64,000 nt of DNA from Oxytricha trifallax (lineage: Eukaryota; Ciliophora; Spirotrichea; Sporadotrichida; Oxytrichidae): contig ARYC01018552.1 of NCBI GenBank assembly GCA_000711775.1, positions 1 to 64,000 of the forward strand. The letters run 5' to 3'. The notes below the pieces were generated by a model. The model did not search any database. It saw nothing but the letters and a program-made list of their open reading frames with translations, and was not told where the DNA came from. Numbering within the stretch: position 1 is the first letter of the stretch; the number at the start of each line of letters is the position of its first letter. This document shows positions 1 to 9,855 of the stretch, piece after piece. The translations under genes were made by a program, and so were the position numbers.

Positions 1-1398
1 CCGCCATAGAACATTAATAAATACCAGCCAAAGTTTACTATTAATGCAAAGAATGCAATAAAGTTTTCCCTTACAAGTCAACTTATAAGAGACACTATAG
101 AGATATACACAACGATATGCCAAGGTTTTATCTCAAGCATTAAAAAAAAAAGATGGGAAGTATGTCTGTGAGTTCTGTGAGAAGCCATATTCTCATACTA
201 GAGACCTTAAAGTGAACTTAAAGAAAAAGCATAATCAAAGTTTTGTCTTTATTCATGAACCCACTGGGAATAGATTCCTCTAAAAAAGAAGATCAAGAAA
301 CCCAGTGGAGTCTCTTAGAGTTGAATTGTAGAAGTAAGTCAAAATGAAGAAAGCAGTCAAGAACTTTCCAGTCTCTGAGATCAATAAAATCATGGTTAAA
401 ATAGAGGCAATGAAGATTCCCATATTAAAAATTATTGACTTAGAATCTTGCCTAGAAAGCTATCTCACTCTTGAAGATAAAATAGAGAAGAGAGTCATTA
501 CTGATGACTAATATGCTTGCATGATATATCCATTCAATTACTTCCTTGCTGATGACAAGTTCAAAATGGAATTTGCAAATGAGTATTATGCTCTTTAAAA
601 GGCAAAGTTAAATGAGTGCAGGCATCTCATCTAGCTTGATGCTATTTTACTTGGTAAAGATCATGTAGCCTTCAGGCTTCCTTTACTTGAAATGACTTAC
701 AGAGAATTCTTATCTGACAATAGATGTCAGAGATAAATTAGCTAGATAGTATAGCAGATAGTTGAAGGTATTGAAGAACTTCACAAGCTAGGTTATTTTC
801 ATAGAGACTTAAAGCTAGAGAACATTATGATGAACTTTCAGCCTCTTAGAGTTTATATTATTGACTTCAACAGAGCTCAAAAGAGTGCAAGCCTCTGCAT
901 AAGGAAATGTATACGGCACTCCTGGATATTTCCCAGAGAGATAGGATTGGAGAGATGGAGACACTTAATGGGATATCTGGGCTCTAGCAGTGTTAATAAT
1001 AGAGAGCGACATGCCAAGAAACGATTACTTTAGCTGCAGGGGTGAGAGAGATTCTAAGCACAGAATCAAACAATATCTCGATAAAAATAAAATAAATGGA
1101 GGTCTCAGAGAACTTGCATACTCAACTATTATCAAGCCAAGCTAAGAGAATTAACAAGCAATAGAAACAATCAAACATCAAATTAGAAAGATAAAATTCA
1201 GAGAACTGCCTCATGACTCTAAGCTTATGTTTGTGTGAAATATTTATAAAAACTCGCTTGTTATACTCACTTAAAATACTAATATTTAAACATTAAACCC
1301 CTACATAAACCCTATTAAAACCCTAATAAAGTATGCACTTATAGTCTACTTTTATCAATCAAAAACTCAATCAAGCTAGTGAAAGGGTTTTGGGGTAG
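1..1398 (+). mobile_element. TBE-family transposon, zinc-finger/kinase end (left part outside window)
   Basis: This is one end of a telomere-bearing element. It contains the zinc-finger plus kinase gene typical of TBE transposons, then about 160 bp of non-coding DNA, then a terminal AGGGTTTTGGGG at 1385-1395, the inverted telomere-like terminus of this family. The sub-terminal sequence (1290-1398) is not that of the complete element at 23530-27641, but it matches the degraded fragment ending near 19240, so these two belong to a different TBE subfamily. The transposase and 22-kDa gene would lie left of position 1. The exact outer boundary and target duplication cannot be checked because the other end is missing. 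Confidence 0.82.
2..1238 (+). pseudogene. TBE 57-kDa-type zinc finger + protein kinase protein, frameshifted, 5' partial
   Basis: The frame is open from the left edge and no start is visible. Around 152-240 there is a C2H2-like finger: Cys at 167 and 176, then HTRDLKVNLKKKH, where the first zinc-binding His appears replaced by Asn. A kinase domain follows: LHKLGYFHRDLKLENIMMN (catalytic HRD..N, about 780-835), then IIDFNRA where a kinase normally has DFG (DFN here), then after a frame change GTPGYFPER (activation segment), DIWALAVLII (subdomain IX), and the stop at 1236-1238. The frame shifts by one near 880-886, which would inactivate the protein if the reading is right. TBE elements are known to carry such a zinc-finger/kinase ORF; its role in transposition is not established. 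Confidence 0.78.
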
Positions 1399-2003
1399 GT
1401 TTATGATTCTCTTGATCTTGAAGCTCTCCTGGAACCCAATAGTCAACTAGATCTGTCCCTTAAAATGGAGAGGCTTGTAATCTGCGACATTTAAGGCTTG
1501 GAGGTGCTCTGCAAGTTCATCTTGGTTCACCATACACTGGAAGTTTGACTTGATGCCAAGGGGAATAAACAATACATCTCCGTCAGGGAAAGTCTGGATC
1601 GCCTTCTCGATAGTTTCATCGGCAGGGATTTGGTAGTCGGAGAAGTCTCCCTCCGCTTGCACTTTAGTTTCCTCCTGGTCATCATCTTCATCGTCATCGT
1701 GTCCTCGTCGTCGTAATGGTCTTCGTCGTCATAGGAACCTTCGTCGCTCTCTCCAGTGTGATGCCCTTTCAAAAGATAGTAGTAGAGATAGCCAAGTGAG
1801 AAATATCTCAAGGTCCTTTTGATTTAAAAGGAGTTTTGGGATACCATCTTATGGAAAGCTGCATCCTTAAGTTAGTTGAGGGGTTAGCACTCAGGCTCCT
1901 TAGTGAAGTCGATACCAGCGATATCCTCGTTCAGTTTGTCCTCTTTCATAGGAGACATCAAAGCCAGGTATGTAGAAATGAGTTTGCTGTTTTCAAATTC
2001 CAT
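1397..2003 (-). pseudogene. Acidic hypothetical protein fragment abutting a TBE terminus
   Basis: Starts MEFENSKLISTYLALMSPM at 2003. About 100 codons in comes a run of Asp/Glu (1690-1745), then a second block with DGDVLFIPLGIKSNFQCM and NVADYKPLHFKG. The frame must shift by one inside the acidic run (about 1700-1712) to join the halves. Base composition is clearly less AT-rich than the surroundings, as expected of coding DNA. The reading continues without a stop into the TBE terminus (to a TGA at 1267-1269), so the original 3' end of this gene was probably displaced by the element. No domain recognised. It could be a host gene segment (MDS) or part of another mobile element. Confidence 0.5.
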
Positions 2004-2989
2004 TTGATTTATTATTATAATTTGACTAGCAGAATTCTTTGTTAAAGATAATAATATTAGGGCTTTAATTAATCGTAGAAAGATGGGACAGTTTAATTGT
2101 ATATTGTTTCAAGATTTATATAAGTGTAACAAACATCACTCTCAGTTTTATAAGTCTGAGGCTCTGTAATTTTAGTTAAAATACTGATTAAAGAAAGATA
2201 TAGGATTATTAATAGCAGTAATACAGATTCCCTAACTTAACTCAAACCAATAACCAAACAATTCCTTTGAACTAGAGTACAACCCCGTCCTAGAGATAAA
2301 CTCTAGGAAAGAGCTGCTGAGATTTTCGCAGTTAAAAGTAAATTTATTTGCTTGCTGCTACTAGTCTCTCAAAATTTTTCAAAAAGTGAGAAAAATAATA
2401 GAAATAAAGCCTAGCTTACTTACCTTACCAGTAGTTAACTGATGAAGTAAAGTAACTGGGCAGTACTACTAGTTACTGTTCTCTGCCTTTTCCTGTAAAG
2501 TACCTATAAAAGTTAAAAAGTAAAAGGTTCTAGGTGAGGGAGGTTTAAGTTTCAGCCTAAATTTTTTAGACTGGTTAATTTTTATTAGTAGAGTGCCAAA
2601 CTATTGGCTTTACTTAAAAAAAACTTAAAAACCAAGAAACTGCTGTTTGGGATACTGCCTGAGCCGATTTACGCTTGAAGCTCTTTTAGGCTTCTCTACA
2701 GTCAGGGTGAGTATCTAGGCCAAATAAAAACTTTACTTTACTGTAGGTTTACTTAGGGGGAAATTTTAATTTAGTTACTAGTGTAAGTCCTTAAATTAGG
2801 GGTAGTTTAAGATGCTAAAAGTTTTGATTTAAACCAAGGTAACTTAAAGAGTTGATTTAGGGTAACAAGAATCTAGATTTTTTAATAATCAAACAAAATC
2901 TCCCAGGACCCTTTGGGCCACCCGTTTGAATATTCAAATTCGTCGTCCTCGAAACGAGGTTAAATTCGATTCATTTTATAATTAATTTA

Positions 2990-3305
2990 CGATTTATCGT
3001 CCTTGCCCGCCATCGATTGGCGAAAAATCTGCGGAGGATTGTAGCCTGAGAGTCATTTCACTGTGCAAGTATAAAATCCTTTGAAAACTGATCGTTTGTT
3101 TATTTGATACGATTCAGATTTTTTTCTTTAATTAATTATCATGCCAGACATTGATTAGCGAAACGCGAAGTTGAAAACATCCAGTGATTGCAACACTGCG
3201 ATTGTACTAGAGCAAATGTAGCTTTTAAGTCATGTCACTGCCGCTCTTAATTAATTAAATACCCTAAACTGATCATTTGTTTTATCGTAATGATTAGACT
3301 TGCTC
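2990..3305. repeat. Diverged tandem duplication, two units of about 150-165 bp
   Basis: Unit 1 (about 2990-3125) and unit 2 (about 3137-3305) share blocks in the same order: ATTGATTGGCGAAA / ATTGATTAGCGAAA, then GTCATTTCACTG / GTCATGTCACTG, then AAAACTGATCGTTTGTTT / AAACTGATCATTTGTTTT, then GATTCAGATT / GATTAGACTT. Spacing is roughly conserved. Function unknown. Confidence 0.55.
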
Positions 3306-3454
3306 TTTACTATTATAAAAATTATCAAAATCAAAATTCAGGAGTTCTAGATTATCAAAATCAAATTTCTCGATGTAAAAATCAAATCAAAGAAGGCCTT
3401 CAGTAGTTTTTCCTTAAATCAAAAAAGTTATTTAAGTAAGTAAGTTTTCTATTT

Positions 3455-3815
3455 GTTTCTTTGAGTTCTGTTATTAATGTTACTTGGGTTCTTTGTTAAT
3501 GTTTCTTGGGTTCTGTTACTTTGTTACTTGGGTTCTCTTTACTAAAATGTTTAAACTACTTTTAAAAATCACTGTTACTTGTTGCTTAAATTGATCTTAA
3601 AGCCTGGCCAGGCAAGCTTAAGCTAAAGCTTTTTAAAATTTGAAAAAATCTCCTAAAAGGGTTCTTGGAGTTCTTATTTAAACTGTTACTTTGTTCTGTA
3701 AATTTAATTTGATAATCCCACTGGGTTTCAGCTTGCTTACTAAATTGGGTTCTTAAACTTGTTACTTTGGTTCTTACTGTTACTTTGAGGGTTCTTACTT
3801 GTTTCTTAAAAAATT
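3455..3815. repeat. Short reiterated motif GTTACTTGGGTTCT
   Basis: The motif and close variants occur several times in 3455-3545 and again at 3745-3810, interspersed with (T)GTTACTTTG. Irregular spacing suggests a degenerate minisatellite rather than a clean tandem array. Confidence 0.4.
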
Positions 3816-4770
3816 TTGATTTTTAAAAAGCTTTAAATGTTTAAACCCAAAACACTTTGATTTTTAATAGTGGCCACTTTTACTATAGCTTTTGTTTTTA
3901 CTCTTACCCCAGCTAGTCCTTTTAGCTTAAAAATCATTGCAATGACTTAGTACCCCTAGACTTTAGCTAATTTATACTTTTTGCTCTTGAAAAGCTGATT
4001 TTTAAATCTTTGTAACTAACATCACTTGAATTTTAAACTTAAAACTTGATTTTATTTAAATAGCTGTTAGCTTTCAAATTTAAGTAAACTGAGTGAACCT
4101 CTTAGTGTTTTTGATTTTTAACTTTTTAACTACGACTACTGGGCTAAAGCCAACTTTTAGGTCAATTAGGGATATAGGTAGGTAATATAAGCTGATAGCT
4201 GAATTTTCTTGAAAATTATTGAACAACCAGTAAAACCTGAAATGCTGCCAAAATTTTCATTTTAGTACATCAAGTTGTTAAGGTACTTAAAAAGACTAAA
4301 AGTCTAGTTTGGCCTTTGAAAACGTAAAATTTGTCCTCAAGCCGATTAGCAGGGCTTAAGGTTAGAAACCAGAACTTAGAGAAATCTTGAGTTGGTAGGG
4401 TAAAATAGGGCAGTTGAAGAAAATTGTGGTAGAAGAGAGCTGGGCTTATAGTTTTTAAATTTTATAGGTAGAGAAGTTTGTTACAAGCTTAAATTAAATT
4501 TATAGTAGGTACTTAAAACTGGCAATTTATAGGGCAATAATCCAATAGATTTAATAATATCTTAATAAAATCAGGATTTTTAAAACTGGGATGAAGTTGG
4601 TGAAAATTAAATAGAGAGGAGAGAATTAATATAAGAGAAAATTAGGGAGGAGAGTGCAGTAATTGATTTAAAACTTGTTATAAAAACTAAATAATCATTC
4701 TTGCTACAAATATACTTAAACTTGGGAAATAACTTGTGGAAATTATCTTCATAAAGCTTTTAAACGCCTT

Positions 4771-7700
4771 TCAAAGTAATGGTAGGATATTAGCTTGGTT
4801 GGAGTTAGTAGGATTTTTCTTAGGTTGATTCATATTTTATTATGAAGCTTTGTTTTGAGAGTAAGGTATCTTGGGTGTCCCTTTGTGAGACTAGGTTGCT
4901 TCAGTTGAAAGTACCAACGTCTAATTCTTGTTGTTGACTTCATCAGTTTCAGAATTGATATCATTAAGGTTTAGATTATTTCCTGCTTAGAAATCAAAGT
5001 CATTGAATTATTAATTATCATGTTTATTATGGAACATTCGACTTCCACCAAAGTTTTTAAAGTAAGAGTTCTATTTTTGGTTTTGGTGACCTACGGATGC
5101 TTTCACTTGATTATGTATAGGTTGTTTATAAATTCCATTACTAGGAAAGATTGGAGGTTATGTAGTGAAATAGCTGTCTTTCTCAAAATCTCAGTGGTCC
5201 CTGGGTATGCTTGCATCGCTCTCTTAGAAATTCTAAGTTCTTTGTTGATTAAATCTATTTGGTTCATACTCGTCTTCACTTTAATCTTCGTCATAATCTT
5301 CTCCTACTTCTTCATCATCATTATGAATCGCTTATTGATTGCCTGAGTCCTCTTAGTGCTGCTTCTGATCTCTTGTGTCAAGTGCAAAACCACCTCCTTC
5401 AATTTGCTGATGTTAATCGTTGATTCTATTTGAAGGATCATTTTGATCAATGAGCTGGTCTTTTTGTTTAGTGTTGGTGCCTAACATCTATTAAACTAAT
5501 TTAATCTCTTTCGAATTATTAGTCACAGGATCATTCTGTTAATTATTCTTTTGCACCTTCTTCTTTGCTTTGTTCTTTTTCTTAATTAGCGTCTAACTCT
5601 TGAGTTTGCTGAAAGGTTCAACTTATAATTAATTCTATTATATCTAAGTTGGAGTGAGTTAAAGACTGTTTGATTAGAATTGATTGATTTAAGGAGTACC
5701 CGTGTTAAATTGTTGTTATGGAGAAATGTTGTATTTTGGTGTCTGACTCATAATCCCTCCACCACTATGTTTCTTTAGAGAGGAGGAAGAGGAGTCCTGT
5801 CCATTTTTTATCTATGACAAGTTCTGGAGAGTTTATTTGCTTGCAAGTTGGCTTTAGTTTGGCTGCTTTAAACTTAGCTTTGTATCTCTTTTTCTTTGAG
5901 AATCTGAAAAGCTTTATTGATTTTACAAAGTGTAGCTACCATCAACCCGATTCCTTTATGGAGTGAGTAAGTCATTATCATTATGCGCATATGTGAGTGA
6001 AAGCTATCTCTATCTTTGCCACAATATATTATATTCGCTCAGGCTGTTTTCCTACTTTAGTTGCTTGTGAGTATTCCATTAGTATTATTATTGAACTGTT
6101 AAACAAAGCTAGTCCATATTAGAGATGATGAACTTATGCACGCTGCCGCTGTAACATTTTTTCAGCTCCTGAGAGCTTACAGGAAAAGTCTCTAATTTTA
6201 CTACACAGTAGTCATCATAAGGTCGATTTGACTACAAGGTTTTGACTGCACTATTGTCCAAAGGCCTCAATTTAGTTAATTTCTCAAACAGGCGCAAGTA
6301 CTTGTAATTATGGTAAGGATCTTATAACTTTGAACTTTGATGGAAACTTTCAGTTTTTGTATTTTGTTCAAACTATTATTTCCTCTTGTCAACATCATCA
6401 ATTATATCTTCAGTAAAACTGTCTTTAGTTCTGGAATATTCTAGCAAATTATATGTTGCAGAATTGAATGATCTCTCTTCAGAACAAAGTAAAACATTGA
6501 GGATATTGTATCGTAAGTCAAATGGTATTTCATAATTCAGTTGAATATCCTCTTTCAATGCATTGTCTTCTATCTTATTTAATTTTTCATTTCTATACAC
6601 AAAGTTAGGAAATTCAATAACTTACAATGATTATATAAACTCGAATACTTAAGGGACAATTTTAAAAAGGGTTTAACGGAGAATTTTTTATATCTGTATA
6701 GGTAGAGATTCTATAGCCTTAGACTCGTTGGTTTTCTTCCCTTCAAATGTTTTATTGAATTCTTTCATAATTTGAACTGATTATATCATTGAGTCCAGAC
6801 AGTATGCTAAACTATAATCTTGAGAATAGAAATCAATATATTTTTGCACTTTTTCCCATTAAGTTTCTATAGGAAGTTAAACACAAATACTTACTTAGCT
6901 ATTACCCATTGAGTTTTTTGGCAAAATTCCTGAAACTTTGTACATTATCTCTATTTTCGGGCTTAATTTAGTTGTATTTATATTGAGTATCCTCATAATA
7001 TGAATAACTGTCTAACTTTGGGGTTGCCATAGTGTCAATAAGTATCATCATATACTTTTCTCCTCTTCTGATATCTGCTACACAATAATCTAACTCTTGA
7101 AAGTTATAACTATAAAAAGTTAAGGCTTTGTATATTTACCAACTAAAGAATTTGACATAAAAGTCTCTTAGTCTATACTAGTAATCCGCAGGAATTTAAT
7201 AGATAGTTTAAGGAGGCTCTTAATCCTAGAGTTACACTGAGTAGAACTTTATCATATACGGCTTGCTGAGGCCTATATCGAATTCTTCACTTGCAAATAA
7301 CTCATCAATCAGGTTTTCAATTATTTGCTCTTCTTTACCTTTAACTACTTCAAGTCTTTAGGGTATCTGTATAATTCCTCTCCTCATCGACATGGCCACT
7401 AGATAATAATCTTCATTTTCTCTTACAACGGCGAATTGTGATCTAGGGATAGGATTATCACTGTAAAAGTAAATGAGCTCCACAATGATTGAATTCTCTC
7501 CGAATACGTAATCACAAAAATTATCCCTATTGCAGTAATGAAGTTTATAGATAGAAGGAAACATCTCCAAATTCTATTCTTCTGTATATTTTTCCAATAT
7601 CCTAATTACTTTAAACGGTTGAAGTTTGAAATTGAAGACTAAGGATTGAAGTACTTAGCATAGTGGAAAAACCAGTGGGTTTAAAAAACACTCACTGGTT

Positions 7701-9749
7701 ATATCTTCAGGCTTTGAAGAATAAAATGCGGCTAAGAGCATGAAAGTCGCTCTTAAATCATTATAAACCGGTCCATTACAGAGTATATTTAACAGTCCAA
7801 GAAGTTCATTGGGGTATGAATAATTCTAGGGGTTCTTATGTATCTAAGGCTTGAAAACGTAATCTGAATTGAAAGCCTAATGATAATTTCTATGCTAGAA
7901 AAATTTGGTCATTTTACTCTATTTAGATATTTAATGCCTAAAAGAGGTATGCATAAGGCGATGTTAGTTACACTCGAAGAATGGTGATCCGGTGAACATT
8001 TCCTTCTTATCTACATCACGATGTTCATTAATATATTTATTGAAGTTGATAGCGTAATCCAGAGTGCCCATTAAATGTAATGTCTCAGATTCAGAGAATT
8101 ACGGAGTAGGAAAATCACGTATTTCAAATTGGTGTAATGTACTATCATAATCCTTATCAGCTAATATATTTGCTTTGTAATTCAAGGATAATTTCTTTTA
8201 AGCTTTTATTTCAAGACGATCATAATTTTTAGTTTAAGCTTTAAACTTTGAAGCTTTTGTAATTGAATCCTTGCTCGTTAGTTTATAGCTATCGGGATCT
8301 TTTTCAATAGCTGCACCCGATTCTCTTTTTTAGAAATAAATTTCATCTGAAACAAGACCCTTATTTTATTAAATAATCTTCTCTTCGTAAGTTATTGACT
8401 GCTTTTTGTTTCTTTCAGATAATGATCGCTTTTTAGAAGCAGTCCTATATTTTTTTTACTTTTCTATTCTTTCCTAATCGACCAAATCTATATTGAACAC
8501 ATTGTTTACAGCCATGTTAGTGTTTTTGATTGTAGCGGTGGCAAGCCAATATTTTGTTTTATGAATTCGTTCAGCTTTTCCTAGAACATTTTTAAAAGTT
8601 ATTAACAGGAATCTGCTTGTTATTTATAAGTGAGCGGATTCACTCTTAATTTATTGATTAGAGTTTGATAATCGAGGAGTTAATCCTCTAAATAAACTTA
8701 AATTGCATGGGTATCTTATTCAGAAGTTTAGGTTATTTGTAAGTGACCTGCGTCATGGTGTCCAGAACTTAACCAATATCCTAATAATCAACTTAATTAT
8801 CATCAGAATCAATCAATGCTAAATTTAGTTTGAATTTTCGATTTTGATTGTTATTAGGATTCTAATTCAATATTGAAGATACTAAATTAGAAGCATATTA
8901 ATCTTGTTCGATAGATTGATTAAGAAGATCCTTTTAGTTGATTTTATAGGCATTCAAATTGTCATTATTCTAGAAGTTTTGAATATCGTTCCCTTCTTCA
9001 TTGTGATATTAATCCTCAATATTTAAATTGATTTCGACATTCATCTTGAATTTAGTATCTTATTCTTGCTACTCTTGCTAGCCCTTTTCTTATTCTAAGC
9101 TGTTCATTTTATATGATTGACGAATTTTACATTTGCTTAACATCTGTTTTTTTACTTTACGAATCATGAATTGAATAAATTGTTCATCTAAATTATTTTC
9201 TTTTTCATAAGCTTTGAGGTAATCAGCATTATGGTCAAAGCGTGTGTATTTTAAATCAATGATCTTGGTAGTTAGTATATTCTAAGAGATTTTCACAATT
9301 TTAATACTCTGAAATGAAGTGTTATTTAACTTTTTGTTTGCAAGAGTATTTTTAAAAGGTAGAATTGCAAGTTGGTTAAGTTCAAGCTCGCTTTACTATA
9401 AGACTTCATTTAGCGGCTAATCAAGTTTGTTGATGAAAATAGCATGAAGTGCTCGCATCAAGATTTTGAAGAAGTCCTCATTGCATAAATCTGGGCTTTT
9501 TATAAGTTAATCAAAATAGCAGAGAAGAAGCTCAATTGCATTATCATCATGAGAAACAAGAAACTCAAAAATGGTACCTTTCCATTCTAGAAAATCCTGT
9601 CCTTCTACGAACTTGCATGATAAAGAATAAAGTCCTATTATTTCAAGAGGAGAGTCACCTTCTTTATATGCATATGAAATCTGTCCCACATCATTTGGTA
9701 GTAATTAAAATATTGCTTGGTCACCAATCGATTATTGCTTTCCTTTCAT
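4771..9749 (-). CDS. Giant uncharacterised protein, about 1,650 codons
   Basis: Starts MKGKQQSIGDQAIFQLLPND at 9749 and can be read almost continuously to a TGA at 4771-4773. The N-terminal 400 residues look globular. A basic Lys-rich stretch follows (around 8400-8460), then a long globular core with motifs such as NELGLLNILCNGPVYNDL (about 7740-7810) and EKYMMILIDTMATPKL (about 7010-7060). The tail (6370-4771) is Gln/Asn/Ser-rich with an acidic patch near 5290. A clean 28-nt intron (GTAAGT..TATAG on the minus strand, about 6870-6897) restores the frame, which argues for a real gene. Two blemishes: a one-base frame change at a T5 run (8523-8527), just before an alternative start MAVNNVFNIDL, and an in-frame TGA at 5191-5193 followed by about 140 more codons of similar composition. 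It might therefore be two adjacent genes, or a gene ending at 5191. I do not recognise the family. Confidence 0.68.
6870..6897 (-). other. Spliceosomal intron, 28 nt
   Basis: On the minus strand the coding frame ..NGQQL is interrupted by GTAAGTATTT..CTATAG and resumes in frame with KTQWEKVQKYIDFYSQDY. The short length and GT/AG ends fit ciliate introns. It supports the surrounding open frame as a transcribed gene. Confidence 0.65.
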
Positions 9750-9855
9750 TTTAATTTATAATTAAAATACTAAAGATATCTATTTATATTCTTAATGATA
9801 TTAGAATATAATAAATTTGATCAAGCTTCATCTCTAAAATTATACCTAGAAATAA

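Larger units (their letters stand above)
2004..4770. other. AT-rich spacer with short repeats, no credible gene
   Basis: About 2.8 kb without a supported gene. It holds a diverged tandem duplication at 2990-3305 and a stretch at 3455-3815 in which the words GTTACTTGGGTTCT and GTTCTTACTGTTACTT recur. Nothing else is recognised. Confidence 0.5.

Noticed and set aside
5020-5346. Plus-strand hydrophobic ORF of 108 codons
   Set aside because: Antisense shadow of the Gln/Asn/acidic tail of the minus-strand giant gene.
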